Shown: positions 29,277-36,643, numbered from the stretch's first letter. The stretch is DNA of 41,849 nucleotides from Bacteroidota bacterium (GCA_021824635.1 JAKAKD010000045.1:1-41849), one strand, 5' to 3'. Made by a program: numbers and translations. The notes: generated by a model from the sequence alone, not told the origin.

Positions 29277-29479
29277 TGAAACGATTTGCAGTAGCGCAAA
29301 CTTATACAAGAAACAAAAACGGGACAATTTTTCATAAAATTAATGTTGAGATTATAAAAGCGAAAAATGATATGGAAGCTATTGGAAAATATCAGTATGA
29401 TAAAACGAATGATAAATCATTTGAGGGCTTTAGTCCAATATTCAAAAATTGTGTAGTTGAAGAAATTTTAGATAAATAA
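29276..29479 (+). CDS. Hypothetical small prophage protein
   Basis: A 67-residue protein, the last of the early gene string, starting inside the previous stop codon (TAATG). The pattern (AVAQTYTRNKNGT ... VEIIKAKNDMEAIGKY) suggests a small alpha/beta fold. Function unknown. A terminator follows. Confidence 0.65.
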   Translation: MKRFAVAQTYTRNKNGTIFHKINVEIIKAKNDMEAIGKYQYDKTNDKSFEGFSPIFKNCVVEEILDK

Positions 29480-29501
29480 TTACTAGCGGCAAACTAGAAA
29501 A

Positions 29502-29552
29502 TGCTTCCTTTGCTTCCGGTTAAAAACGGAAGTAAACGGAAGTATTTTTTTA
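29502..29552 (+). terminator. Probable terminator of the early operon, containing half of a repeated 28-mer
   Basis: CTTCC-TTTG-CTTCCG on the left pairs imperfectly with CGGAAG-TAAA-CGGAAG on the right, and a seven-T run follows. It lies 22 bases after the last small early gene and just before the virion module. The right half and T-run recur at 32799-32826. Confidence 0.6.
29523..29550 (+). repeat. Repeated 28-mer, copy 1
   Basis: The copy contains two tandem CGGAAGTA-type units ten bases apart, then a T-run. It matches 32799-32826 at 27 of 28 positions. Both copies lie just upstream of gene blocks of the virion module, so a regulatory role is possible. Confidence 0.75.
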
Positions 29553-29594
29553 TTTATTCAATCCATTAATTGATTTTGAAAAATTGATGGATTT

Positions 29595-30053
29595 ATGAGA
29601 ATTAAAGAAATAACAGTTTCAAACGCGGTTGGACTAGAAAAGACTTTAGATTTAATGAATCTAATCGAGCTAGAAAATTCATTGAATCATTTCTTTATTA
29701 ATTTTTGTCAAATGTTTTTTTCTTCAATTCCGGTTGCTTCAATTCCGCGCGCGGTTTGGAATTATGTTGTAAAAAATTTTACTTATCAAGATGATCCTGT
29801 AGATGAAAAATTAACCGCTCCAAAATATTTACTTACTACACGCGCGGGGGATTGCGATGATTTCGCTTTATTCATAAAAACAGTTTTAACAGTTTTTAAT
29901 ATTCCTTCAAATTATTTGCTAGCGGGGGATGAGAACGGATTTTCTCACATAGTAGTAATTCTAAATGACGGAACAATTTTAGACGGCACAAATAACAAAT
30001 TTAATTTTTTAGATAAAACAAAGTACACAAAAACAGCAAAGGTTTTTTTATGA
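29595..30053 (+). CDS. Transglutaminase-like cysteine protease of the virion module
   Basis: A 152-residue protein with the transglutaminase/peptidase catalytic triad: Cys in TRAGDCDDFALF (about residue 96), His in FSHIVVI (about 120), Asp in ILDGTNN (about 131). Enzymes of this fold cleave or cross-link peptides. Here, as the first gene of a coupled string of membrane and capsid genes, it could process virion proteins or act on the cell wall. It overlaps the next gene by ATGA. No signal peptide was seen. Confidence 0.8.
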   Translation: MRIKEITVSNAVGLEKTLDLMNLIELENSLNHFFINFCQMFFSSIPVASIPRAVWNYVVKNFTYQDDPVDEKLTAPKYLLTTRAGDCDDFALFIKTVLTVFNIPSNYLLAGDENGFSHIVVILNDGTILDGTNNKFNFLDKTKYTKTAKVFL

Positions 30054-30544
30054 GTTTTAGAATACAAACACTTCGAGATAACACAAATGAAGGAGGTCAT
30101 ACGGACCCAATATCAATTGCAGTTGCAGCGGCGTCAATTTTCGGATCATTAAAAAGCATCTTTGGCGGCGGAGAAAGCGCGGGCGGATATGATTCTACCG
30201 GAAGATTTAATCCTGGAGATATTAATAACCGGTTAAATTTTCTTTCTCAAAGAATAGCGAGCAACGGCTTAACAATTGGAGATATAGACAAAAACTTAGT
30301 TGATAGTTTTATTTATTCGCCTAGTGGTTGGCAAGGGAATATTGATAATTATATAGCTCAAGTAGTAGCAGATAAAAGAGCCAATCCGCAAAAATATCCA
30401 TTAACACCGGCAACTACAACAGCGCCAATTCTAACACCAACGGCTTCACCAAGTTTGGGCAGTTTTAATATTTCAAGTTTATTGTTAGTAGGCGCGGGCG
30501 TTTTTTTAGTTGCGCAAATTTTAGGGAGTAAAAAGAGAAGATGA
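30050..30544 (+). CDS. Virion-module protein with C-terminal membrane anchor (1)
   Basis: A 164-residue protein, Gly-rich near residues 38-50, with a Pro/Thr-rich stretch and then one C-terminal hydrophobic segment (SLLLVGAGVFLVAQIL) ending SKKRR. It has no signal peptide, so it is tail-anchored with the body in the cytoplasm or virion interior. ATGA overlaps join it to both neighbours. I recognise no family; a virion membrane protein is inferred from context. Confidence 0.72.
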   Translation: MSFRIQTLRDNTNEGGHTDPISIAVAAASIFGSLKSIFGGGESAGGYDSTGRFNPGDINNRLNFLSQRIASNGLTIGDIDKNLVDSFIYSPSGWQGNIDNYIAQVVADKRANPQKYPLTPATTTAPILTPTASPSLGSFNISSLLLVGAGVFLVAQILGSKKRR

Positions 30545-31320
30545 AAATTCTAAATAGCATTATAAGATATTTTCCGATGGATGAATATATAAAACAGCAT
30601 CCAGACTGGCAATTGCGCCAGCAGTATAGAGACGAAAACGGCGTGCAAAATAATCTTTCATTACTTCCGGCAAATCAAGTTCCAATTATTGAACAAATAA
30701 CAAATGGAACTATGGTAAAATATATTTATGTAGATGTTCCAGACGTTTCTTATTCTGAATTAACCGAAAAGGATATTGCATTAACTAAAACAAATCCGCC
30801 GGTTATTATTTTAACACCTTACACCGGAGCAGAAAATCTAGCAGTAAATACACCGCTTAATAATTTACCGGTTATTAATCCACAAGAAAATCTTAATCTA
30901 ATTGATGCGCCAGTAATTCCACCAGTAATTGACGAGCCAATACTTCCGCCAATTGATGATGCGCCGGTTTATAATCCAGCACCACCACCACCAGAAATTT
31001 ATGTAGTTCCAAACAATGAGGAAAAAATAACAATGTTACCAATTGAAGAGAGACCAATAGATATAACCGGAGGAGGAGATATAAATTCCGATCCTGGATG
31101 GATTGATTTAGGTCCAATGGACAATTTTCCAACAGATATAATTTACGCCGATCCAGGACAGCCAATAGATAATCCACCAATAACAACTATACCAATTACA
31201 ACAGATACACCGGTAACAAATGCACCGGCTACAGTTGAAAATCAAATTATACCAGGCATTGAAAATAAAAATTTACTTATTGGCGGCGCGATTTTGTTAT
31301 TACTCTTTTGGAGTAAATAA
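30541..31320 (+). CDS. Virion-module protein, proline-rich, with C-terminal membrane anchor (2)
   Basis: A 259-residue protein. Residues about 80-235 are rich in Pro, Ile, Asn and Asp (for example PPVIDEPILPPIDD), which suggests an extended stalk. The C-terminus is a short membrane segment, KNLLIGGAILLLLFWSK. This composition fits a spike stalk or periplasm-spanning virion protein. It is coupled to the previous gene by ATGA; the next starts two bases after its stop. No family recognised. Confidence 0.72.
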   Translation: MKILNSIIRYFPMDEYIKQHPDWQLRQQYRDENGVQNNLSLLPANQVPIIEQITNGTMVKYIYVDVPDVSYSELTEKDIALTKTNPPVIILTPYTGAENLAVNTPLNNLPVINPQENLNLIDAPVIPPVIDEPILPPIDDAPVYNPAPPPPEIYVVPNNEEKITMLPIEERPIDITGGGDINSDPGWIDLGPMDNFPTDIIYADPGQPIDNPPITTIPITTDTPVTNAPATVENQIIPGIENKNLLIGGAILLLLFWSK

Positions 31321-31322
31321 AA

Positions 31323-31712
31323 ATGGATTTACCAGTTTTAATAAATGTTAATACGGTTAGACTTATTAGAAATTTGTTAGACGTTAACGGCGCTCAAAAT
31401 ATGCTTAACAACGCCGGTTATTATTTTGATTTATTGCCTTATGTTGAACAACAATTGAAAAGCAGTTCACCAGATCAAAACGCTAATGGAATTATTGAAT
31501 ACATAAAAAACAATCCGGTTTATTTTTTCTCTGGAGATGAGGCGGAAGTAACAAAAAGCATTAACAATTATTTGATGCTCGATCCTCACGCAATTTCTTT
31601 TTTTGGTTATCCAATTATGATTTATTCCGATCCGGCACATTTAAGACAGTACGCGCTTTATGCGGCGGGTTTAGTTGGTTTATATTTTTTGTTGAGGCGT
31701 AAAAGAAAATGA
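31323..31712 (+). CDS. Virion-module protein with C-terminal membrane anchor (3)
   Basis: A 129-residue protein with a helical body and a C-terminal hydrophobic segment (ALYAAGLVGLYFLL) ending RRKRK. It overlaps the next gene by ATGA. Like its neighbours it lacks a signal peptide. The basic tail would stay on the cytoplasmic face. No family recognised. Confidence 0.7.
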   Translation: MDLPVLINVNTVRLIRNLLDVNGAQNMLNNAGYYFDLLPYVEQQLKSSSPDQNANGIIEYIKNNPVYFFSGDEAEVTKSINNYLMLDPHAISFFGYPIMIYSDPAHLRQYALYAAGLVGLYFLLRRKRK

Positions 31713-32122
31713 CTTTAACAGAGCAACAAATAGCATTTTTTAGAACGGCAAAGGGAAGTAAAGCGCTTGCATACGCGCGTAAATGGTTTAACGATTTTTC
31801 TGATCTGAAATTACAGCCAGCATATCTGCAAATTTTTTACAGCCAGGAAAAATATAACGATATAGTTCCGGTGAATGCAGAAAGTGAATTAACCGATTAT
31901 GAATTAATGTTTTGGTTTTGGTTCTATAAAAGATACGACCGTTTGATGACAGAAAAACAAATTGGAATAGATTTAATAGAAGCGCGGAAACAGCTTGCGG
32001 CTTTAGATGCGGCTAATCCGTTAAATATGTTGAGTGATTTCTTCTCTAGTCTATTAACAAACGGCAAATATATTTTGATAGGCGGATTTGCTTTGTATGT
32101 TTTCTTTAAGATAAAAAAATAA
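31709..32122 (+). CDS. Virion-module protein with C-terminal membrane anchor (4)
   Basis: A 137-residue protein with an aromatic, helical body (DYELMFWFWFYKRYD) and a C-terminal anchor, KYILIGGFALYVFFKIKK. The anchor resembles that of the proline-rich protein (LLIGG pattern). ATGA and TAATG overlaps couple it to both neighbours. No family recognised. Confidence 0.7.
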   Translation: MTLTEQQIAFFRTAKGSKALAYARKWFNDFSDLKLQPAYLQIFYSQEKYNDIVPVNAESELTDYELMFWFWFYKRYDRLMTEKQIGIDLIEARKQLAALDAANPLNMLSDFFSSLLTNGKYILIGGFALYVFFKIKK

Positions 32123-32643
32123 TGAAAGATAATTTTATAAAAATAGATACAACGCTCCGCGAAAATTGGGACAAAGAGAAAAAAGATTTTGCGGATTCTC
32201 TGAAAATAGTTTATAACGATCCGGCGGCTAAGGTTAATACAAAAGTAAGTTTCTTAGATAAACTTAGATTGAAATTTCCGGCAATAAAAAATTTAGTTGT
32301 AGGTGTCGCGGATTTATTTACCGGCGGCGGAGCTTCTAAAATAGAGAATTCTATTGATGCAATTTTTACAGATGAAACAGCAAGCGAAAATATTTTATCA
32401 AATAAAATGGAGAGCTATACAATGTTAGATACAATTAAAAATTTTCTTACCGGTTTTATAACAAGATGGATTTTGAAAATCGGCGGTACATTTTTATTAA
32501 GCGCGGGATTTAGCGAAGCGGAACTAACTACAAAACTAACAGAAATAATTAGCGGCTTGTTAGCCATTGTAATAGGTATAATTATTTCTTTAGTACAACA
32601 CAAAACAGCACTAGAAACCGATCTTAAAACAATTCAAAAATAA
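32122..32643 (+). CDS. Holin-like membrane protein with an N-terminal extension
   Basis: A 173-residue protein. Residues 1-100 are soluble and of unknown role. The last 73 residues hold two hydrophobic segments (WILKIGGTFLLSAGF and ISGLLAIVIGIIISLV) separated by a short amphipathic helix, similar in layout to Pam3-gp28-type phage holins. An internal ATG at 32422 has GGAGAG about eight bases upstream, so a shorter 73-residue holin may be made from the same frame. Holin is an inference from layout. A lysozyme-like gene lies further along. Confidence 0.62.
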   Translation: MKDNFIKIDTTLRENWDKEKKDFADSLKIVYNDPAAKVNTKVSFLDKLRLKFPAIKNLVVGVADLFTGGGASKIENSIDAIFTDETASENILSNKMESYTMLDTIKNFLTGFITRWILKIGGTFLLSAGFSEAELTTKLTEIISGLLAIVIGIIISLVQHKTALETDLKTIQK

Positions 32644-32649
32644 ATTACT

Positions 32650-32811
32650 ATGACTAACAATTACGAGTTTTGGATTCAGATAGCAGTAATATTAATTGGC
32701 TTAGGCGGTTCATACGTTTCTATACAAAAGAAACTTTCTGTATTAGAAACCGAAATCCAATGGATAAAAGAAAGTTTATTCGGTAAAAACGATTATACAA
32801 AACGGAAGTAA
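32650..32811 (+). CDS. Small membrane protein of the virion module
   Basis: A 53-residue protein with one N-terminal membrane segment (FWIQIAVILIGLGGSYVSI) followed by a short coiled-coil-like helix and a basic end (YTKRK). It lies six bases after the holin-like gene. Its stop codon falls inside copy 2 of the repeated 28-mer. It could be a lysis accessory or a minor virion membrane protein. Confidence 0.6.
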   Translation: MTNNYEFWIQIAVILIGLGGSYVSIQKKLSVLETEIQWIKESLFGKNDYTKRK

Positions 32812-32826
32812 ATGGAAGTATTTTTT
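32799..32826 (+). repeat. Repeated 28-mer, copy 2
   Basis: It matches 29523-29550 at 27 of 28 positions (tandem GGAAGTA units plus a T-run). Here there is no pairing left arm, so it is not a clear hairpin. It precedes the block with the hydrophobic and capsid proteins. Confidence 0.75.
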
Positions 32827-32888
32827 CGGTTTATAAATAGTTTAATTAATTCAGAAAATAATTAACAATTGAGGAAAAAAGAAAAAAA

Positions 32889-33251
32889 ATGAAATTCGGA
32901 AAGATCAACAAAAAAGAAATTATTGACGCTGTAATTGGCGCGCTAGTAGTAGAAAACGCTCCAACTGTTTTATCTATGGTAGTGCCTGCAACATATAGCA
33001 CCGGTTTAACCGGTACAGCATTAAGCGGCGCGCTAGCTTATATGGTAGGAATGTTTCTTAAAAAACCTACTATTGGCAATGTAGGTATTGCGGTTGCAGT
33101 TGCAAAGATTGTAAATGAGCAAGTTCTAGCACCGGTTTTAAATTCAGTAGCACCGGCTAAAACTGTTGGAGCTAACACACGAAGAGCTTTAAGCGCTTAC
33201 ACTTCAGCGCCGCGCAACGGTCAAAATTATGCTTACGCATATAATAACTAA
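32889..33251 (+). CDS. Small hydrophobic protein upstream of the capsid gene
   Basis: A 120-residue protein with two hydrophobic stretches (about residues 15-60 and 65-95; GTALSGALAYMVGMFL and IGNVGIAVAVAKIV) and a polar Tyr/Asn-rich tail. It ends 11 bases before the capsid gene. Small hydrophobic proteins next to the capsid gene are common in membrane-containing viruses, so a major virion membrane protein is a reasonable inference. No family recognised. Confidence 0.68.
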   Translation: MKFGKINKKEIIDAVIGALVVENAPTVLSMVVPATYSTGLTGTALSGALAYMVGMFLKKPTIGNVGIAVAVAKIVNEQVLAPVLNSVAPAKTVGANTRRALSAYTSAPRNGQNYAYAYNN

Positions 33252-33262
33252 GGGGATAGACA

Positions 33263-34348
33263 ATGGAAAATTTATTAAGAGTAATTCAATCAATTGGCTA
33301 TCCGGTTAACTCTAACATAAGAGTAACACCGGCTTTATATTTTGATGAACAAACTTTAAGCGCAACGGTCGGGGAGAATCGTTTCTTTACTTCCGACACT
33401 TTTAGCACGTTCACACGAAACAAAAAATTCCCAATTAGCGGCAACGAAATTAATTTTATAGATTCAATTGCAGTTCGATTAATGGGAACTTCCGCGCTTA
33501 GTTTAACAGCCGCAAATATGGGCTTGTTCACTAAAACAGCTTTGCAAATTTTCGTTGATGGTAGAGAACGTTTAAAGATTCCTTTGGTCGAATGTCTAAG
33601 CGCACCGATGGGAACAGCTTTTGGCGCTACTACAATTGTAACGCTAGCTGAAAATGTTGGGCGTACAAAAAAATTGAGACTTCCAATAATTATTAATTCG
33701 CAATCGAATGTTGAAGTAAAGATAATTACCGATGCAGATTATAGCGCGCTCGGAACTGTAAGAGTTGAGTTAGGCGGTTTATTATATACAAAACTTTCTA
33801 ATTTCAATGTAAATTTTGTAAAACCGTTTGAACAATTAAGCTATACAATTTTTGATACGGCGGCAGTAGTTGCGGCGGGTCAAACAGTTAATTTATTTAC
33901 AACAGAAAACAAAGCGCAATCTTTATTCTCAAAAATCTTTCCGCTTTCCGGTTCGGAAACATTTGATATTGAGAATATAGAAGTCGCTTTCCCTTGTTCG
34001 CTAGGCGCGGCATCTTCTTACCAAGCAGTACAAGCATTATTAAAAGAAAGTGTATTGAAAGTAAATATTAATAATGTTGATTTCTTAGAGCTAGCCGGTA
34101 AAGATTTAGTTACTGCATTATTCCAAAATTCAATAGCTAACCCTTTTAAAATGAGTGATAATGTTATTACTGTTGATACTAAACAAAACCTTATTGAATA
34201 CGCCGGAATTACTTTACCGGTTGCAATAACTTTGCCGACAAAGGCACAAGTGCGGGTAACACTACAACAAAATGCAATAGCTAATATTTCTGAAAGTGCA
34301 TATCTAAATGTTATGCTAAAAGGTACGCTCCAACGATTAGTTCAATAA
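33263..34348 (+). CDS. Major capsid protein candidate with tandem jelly-roll halves
   Basis: A 361-residue beta-rich protein whose two halves resemble each other. FPISGNEINFIDSIAVRL (from residue 56) matches FPLSGSETFDIENIEVAF (from 226). LRLPIIIN and ITLPVAIT occupy equal places, and VRVELGGLLYTKL (166-178) pairs with LNVMLKGTLQRLV (348-360). Offset is about 170-182 residues, the size of one jelly roll. Length and duplication fit a double-jelly-roll capsid protein of a tailless icosahedral virus. The start has AAGGGGA upstream and a strong terminator follows, consistent with an abundant product. There is no HK97-like pattern. Confidence 0.75.
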   Translation: MENLLRVIQSIGYPVNSNIRVTPALYFDEQTLSATVGENRFFTSDTFSTFTRNKKFPISGNEINFIDSIAVRLMGTSALSLTAANMGLFTKTALQIFVDGRERLKIPLVECLSAPMGTAFGATTIVTLAENVGRTKKLRLPIIINSQSNVEVKIITDADYSALGTVRVELGGLLYTKLSNFNVNFVKPFEQLSYTIFDTAAVVAAGQTVNLFTTENKAQSLFSKIFPLSGSETFDIENIEVAFPCSLGAASSYQAVQALLKESVLKVNINNVDFLELAGKDLVTALFQNSIANPFKMSDNVITVDTKQNLIEYAGITLPVAITLPTKAQVRVTLQQNAIANISESAYLNVMLKGTLQRLVQ

Positions 34349-34366
34349 ATAAAAGAGTAATTAACT

Positions 34367-34393
34367 AAAGCGCGGGTAATACCGCGCTTTTTT
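34367..34393 (+). terminator. Rho-independent terminator after the capsid gene
   Basis: AAAGCGCGG and CCGCGCTTT form a perfect 9-bp stem around GTAATA, followed by more T. It would make the capsid mRNA the most abundant, with only read-through into the downstream genes. Confidence 0.9.
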
Positions 34394-34410
34394 AAAACGG
34401 AAAAAATAAA

Positions 34411-34755
34411 ATGAATGATAAATTATTTTGCTACTTAGTTGATTTTGGCAATGTTACGGCAGGGTCAACTTATACCGGCGAGCTTCCCTTTGACGGCGAC
34501 AGCGATTTTCAGATAAGAAATATCCGCTCAAATTTAAGCAACACGACAGAGGCAAAGATAACAATTACAAAAGCAGGCGGAGAACAATTTAGTAATGCGG
34601 CTTTTGAATTACGCGCGCTTGTTGGCGTTAATAATTCGCTTAATGTTCTTGACGATATTATAATAACACCCGGCACAAAATGGACGATTAGCGCAAATGT
34701 TTCCGCAGGTAACGCTCAGCCTTTACAGTTACAATTTTGGGGAATTAAACGCTAG
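34411..34755 (+). CDS. Beta-rich minor virion protein (possible vertex protein)
   Basis: A 114-residue protein made almost only of predicted beta-strands (FQIRNIRSNLSN, KITITKAGGEQ, KWTISANVSAG, LQLQFWGIKR), with no signal peptide or membrane segment. The size suits a single jelly roll. It lies after the capsid terminator and overlaps the next gene by one base (TAGTG). A penton or spike-base protein is inferred from position; no family recognised. Confidence 0.62.
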   Translation: MNDKLFCYLVDFGNVTAGSTYTGELPFDGDSDFQIRNIRSNLSNTTEAKITITKAGGEQFSNAAFELRALVGVNNSLNVLDDIIITPGTKWTISANVSAGNAQPLQLQFWGIKR

Positions 34756-35270
34756 TGATTACGGAAAGACTAAACAGCGCAAACTATAAACTTTTAACCT
34801 TTACAGCCGTTAATAATGCGATAGGACAAAAAGAATTTGATTTTAATTTAGTGCAATCAAGACGGATAATAATTAAAAGGATTGCTTTTAAGTGGTATCA
34901 GATAGACAATGTTGACGGCTTACCGTACAAAAACAGCCGCGCTAGTATAGATGGACTACTTTTACAGCATGACGTTATTGATGGTACATCACAAAAAATA
35001 TTTATACCGGAAAATTTTGCATCTAATAAATTTCAGAATGGAAATTGTCTTTTACAGTTTACAATTAACAGCAAGCCGGTTTACTTAAATGGAAAAATGG
35101 ATAATCTCTTTCTAAAAGAAGATAATATTAATTTAGTTATCAATGAACCGGTAACCGATATTAATATAAAAGTCGCTAATGCTAAAATGGTATTTCTGGA
35201 TAATACCGGCGCGTTAATTGAAAGCGACAATATCGGATGGGTTTGCGAATTAGGAGTTTATATAGTATGA
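34755..35270 (+). CDS. Beta-rich minor virion protein
   Basis: A 171-residue, mostly beta-strand protein starting at GTG 34755, which shares a base with the previous stop. Segments such as RRIIIKRIAFKWYQID and CLLQFTINSKPVYLNG suggest a jelly-roll or spike domain. Its stop overlaps the ATG of the lysozyme-like gene (ATGA). No family recognised; a virion role is inferred from its neighbours. Confidence 0.62.
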   Translation: MITERLNSANYKLLTFTAVNNAIGQKEFDFNLVQSRRIIIKRIAFKWYQIDNVDGLPYKNSRASIDGLLLQHDVIDGTSQKIFIPENFASNKFQNGNCLLQFTINSKPVYLNGKMDNLFLKEDNINLVINEPVTDINIKVANAKMVFLDNTGALIESDNIGWVCELGVYIV

Positions 35271-35758
35271 CAATTAACGAATTGAATATATTTAGAAATG
35301 CGCTCGGAACTTCCGAAAGTAGCGGTAATTATTCGAAAGACTTTAATGAATATTGGGGCAAATATCAATTCGGAGAAGCTCGAAGGATTGACATTGAAAA
35401 AATGCTAGGTTTACCACACTTAACTAGAGAACAATTCACGCCCGAAATGCAAGAAACATTTTTTAATGCTCACATAAACGATTTAGAAAAAAGAATTTTT
35501 AACGATAAGCTAGATAAATTTTTCGGTCAATCAGTTACCGGAAAAAAGAACGGTATAACTTCATTAATTAATAAATATGGTTTGCTAGGCGGCGCTCACT
35601 TAGGCGGATATAGTGGAATGAAGCATTTTCTTACTTCAAATTATTCTTACGATCCGGCGGATAGTTTAGGCACGCACATAAGCGATTACGTTGCAAAATT
35701 TAGCATTGAAAAAAAAACTTTAATTTGTCCGCACTGTGGGAAGAAAATAGTTCTATAA
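35267..35758 (+). CDS. Lysozyme-like cell-wall enzyme
   Basis: A 163-residue protein with a transglycosylase/lysozyme-like layout: TSESSGNYSKDFNEYWGKYQFGEAR provides the candidate catalytic Glu (ESSG, about residue 16) and the GKYQF segment typical of these enzymes, followed by LLGGAHLGG. I chose ATG 35267 (ATGA overlap, AGGAG upstream) over ATG 35237. The zero-frame end is a single CPHCGKK zinc-knuckle-like motif. A run of nine A just before it could allow a -1 shift into a membrane tail. The probable role is peptidoglycan opening at entry or lysis. Confidence 0.78.
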   Translation: MTINELNIFRNALGTSESSGNYSKDFNEYWGKYQFGEARRIDIEKMLGLPHLTREQFTPEMQETFFNAHINDLEKRIFNDKLDKFFGQSVTGKKNGITSLINKYGLLGGAHLGGYSGMKHFLTSNYSYDPADSLGTHISDYVAKFSIEKKTLICPHCGKKIVL

Positions 35759-35811
35759 AATATTTATTAATCGGTTCTATTCTAGGGATGTTTTTCTATT
35801 GGAAAAGATAA
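35709..35811 (+). other. Candidate -1 frameshift site and alternative membrane tail of the lysozyme
   Basis: Nine consecutive A (35709-35717) give the slippery pattern A AAA AAA in the lysozyme frame. A -1 shift replaces the 13-residue zero-frame end with a tail finishing KYLLIGSILGMFFYWKR at stop 35809-35811. That end matches the C-terminal anchors of four other proteins of this element. A separate 28-residue gene from TTG 35725 is the alternative, but no ribosome site is seen. Confidence 0.45.
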
Positions 35812-36344
35812 AAGTTAAAAAGAAAGTTGGCGGTTTAACAGATACGCTAAAGAATATTGAATATTTCCATATTGTAAAAGGCAATGATACGCTTCTGCAA
35901 TTTGGTGAAGAGATTAACGGAATTACTAAAACAGAATTGCAAAAGAAAATAGGTAACGCGCTCGGAAACGGTCAAAAGAACTATGTTGTTAAATATCTAG
36001 GCGATCCACAAAATAAAGTAGGCAAGATACGCGCGTTTAGCGACACGCTACAGCCCAAAACAGAGCAAAGTAATGATAATCTATCAATGGAAGTAATGCG
36101 GCGTTTAGATGCGATGCAAAGCGCAATAAACGGAAAGGGGAACGCTTCTCCAGATATTACACAGCTTCTAAGCATTAAAGATGCGGCTTACATGATTCAA
36201 ATAGATTTCTTCAAAGAAAGAATAAAACAGCTTGAAGCGCAAATAGAGAAACTAGATAAACAATTAAATGAAGCCGGAGAAAATAGCGGCGGGATGTTAG
36301 ACCAACTATTGCCGGTATTATTACAAGCATTTAGCAAAAAATGA
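35799..36344 (+). CDS. Coiled-coil protein of the virion module
   Basis: A 181-residue protein with a basic N-terminus (EKIKVKKKVGG) and a strong coiled coil near residues 140-170 (FFKERIKQLEAQIEKLDKQL). The start is TTG 35799; no ATG exists nearby and the ribosome site (AGGG) is weak. It overlaps the possible frameshifted tail of the lysozyme and the next gene (ATGA). No family recognised; internal scaffold or DNA-associated protein is possible. Confidence 0.62.
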   Translation: MEKIKVKKKVGGLTDTLKNIEYFHIVKGNDTLLQFGEEINGITKTELQKKIGNALGNGQKNYVVKYLGDPQNKVGKIRAFSDTLQPKTEQSNDNLSMEVMRRLDAMQSAINGKGNASPDITQLLSIKDAAYMIQIDFFKERIKQLEAQIEKLDKQLNEAGENSGGMLDQLLPVLLQAFSKK

Positions 36345-36496
36345 AAATAGAACTACCGGAAAAATTAGCGATAGAGCTAAACAAAATTGATTGGAGTAAA
36401 GTACCAGATAAGGATATAAATTTTTTAATAAAGATTGGCATTCCATATTTGCAATTGAAAGGTTATTTAAAAAAGGAGAGTAAAACAAATGGCTAA
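36341..36496 (+). CDS. Small hypothetical prophage protein
   Basis: A 51-residue protein starting in the ATGA overlap with the coiled-coil gene. Part is helical with alternating charge (LPEKLAIELNKIDWSKVPDKD). It overlaps the next small gene by eight bases. No family recognised; the tight coupling on both sides supports that it is translated. Confidence 0.6.
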   Translation: MKIELPEKLAIELNKIDWSKVPDKDINFLIKIGIPYLQLKGYLKKESKTNG

Positions 36497-36641
36497 TTTC
36501 TTAAGAAAAGTACACAACAGCCCAAAACTAAAAGCGCTCAAAGCAAAGAGAAAAAAATTAGAAGCTGCACAAAAAAAACTTTCCAGGTTGTACAAAGCAA
36601 AGTTTAAGATTGAAGCGCGGCGCTTAGCTCGAAAGGGTTAA
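36489..36641 (+). CDS. Small, very basic protein (possible genome-binding protein)
   Basis: A 50-residue protein with about 19 Lys or Arg and few acidic residues (KLKALKAKRKKLEAAQKKL). AGGAGAG lies about ten bases upstream of ATG 36489. The charge suits binding of packaged nucleic acid, as small basic proteins do in several icosahedral phages; this is an inference. Two bases separate it from the next gene. Confidence 0.65.
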   Translation: MANFLRKVHNSPKLKALKAKRKKLEAAQKKLSRLYKAKFKIEARRLARKG

Positions 36642-36643
36642 CA

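Noticed and set aside
30893..31186. Minus-strand Leu-rich reading frame opposite the proline-rich gene
   Set aside because: Its open frame follows from the biased composition of the plus-strand gene.
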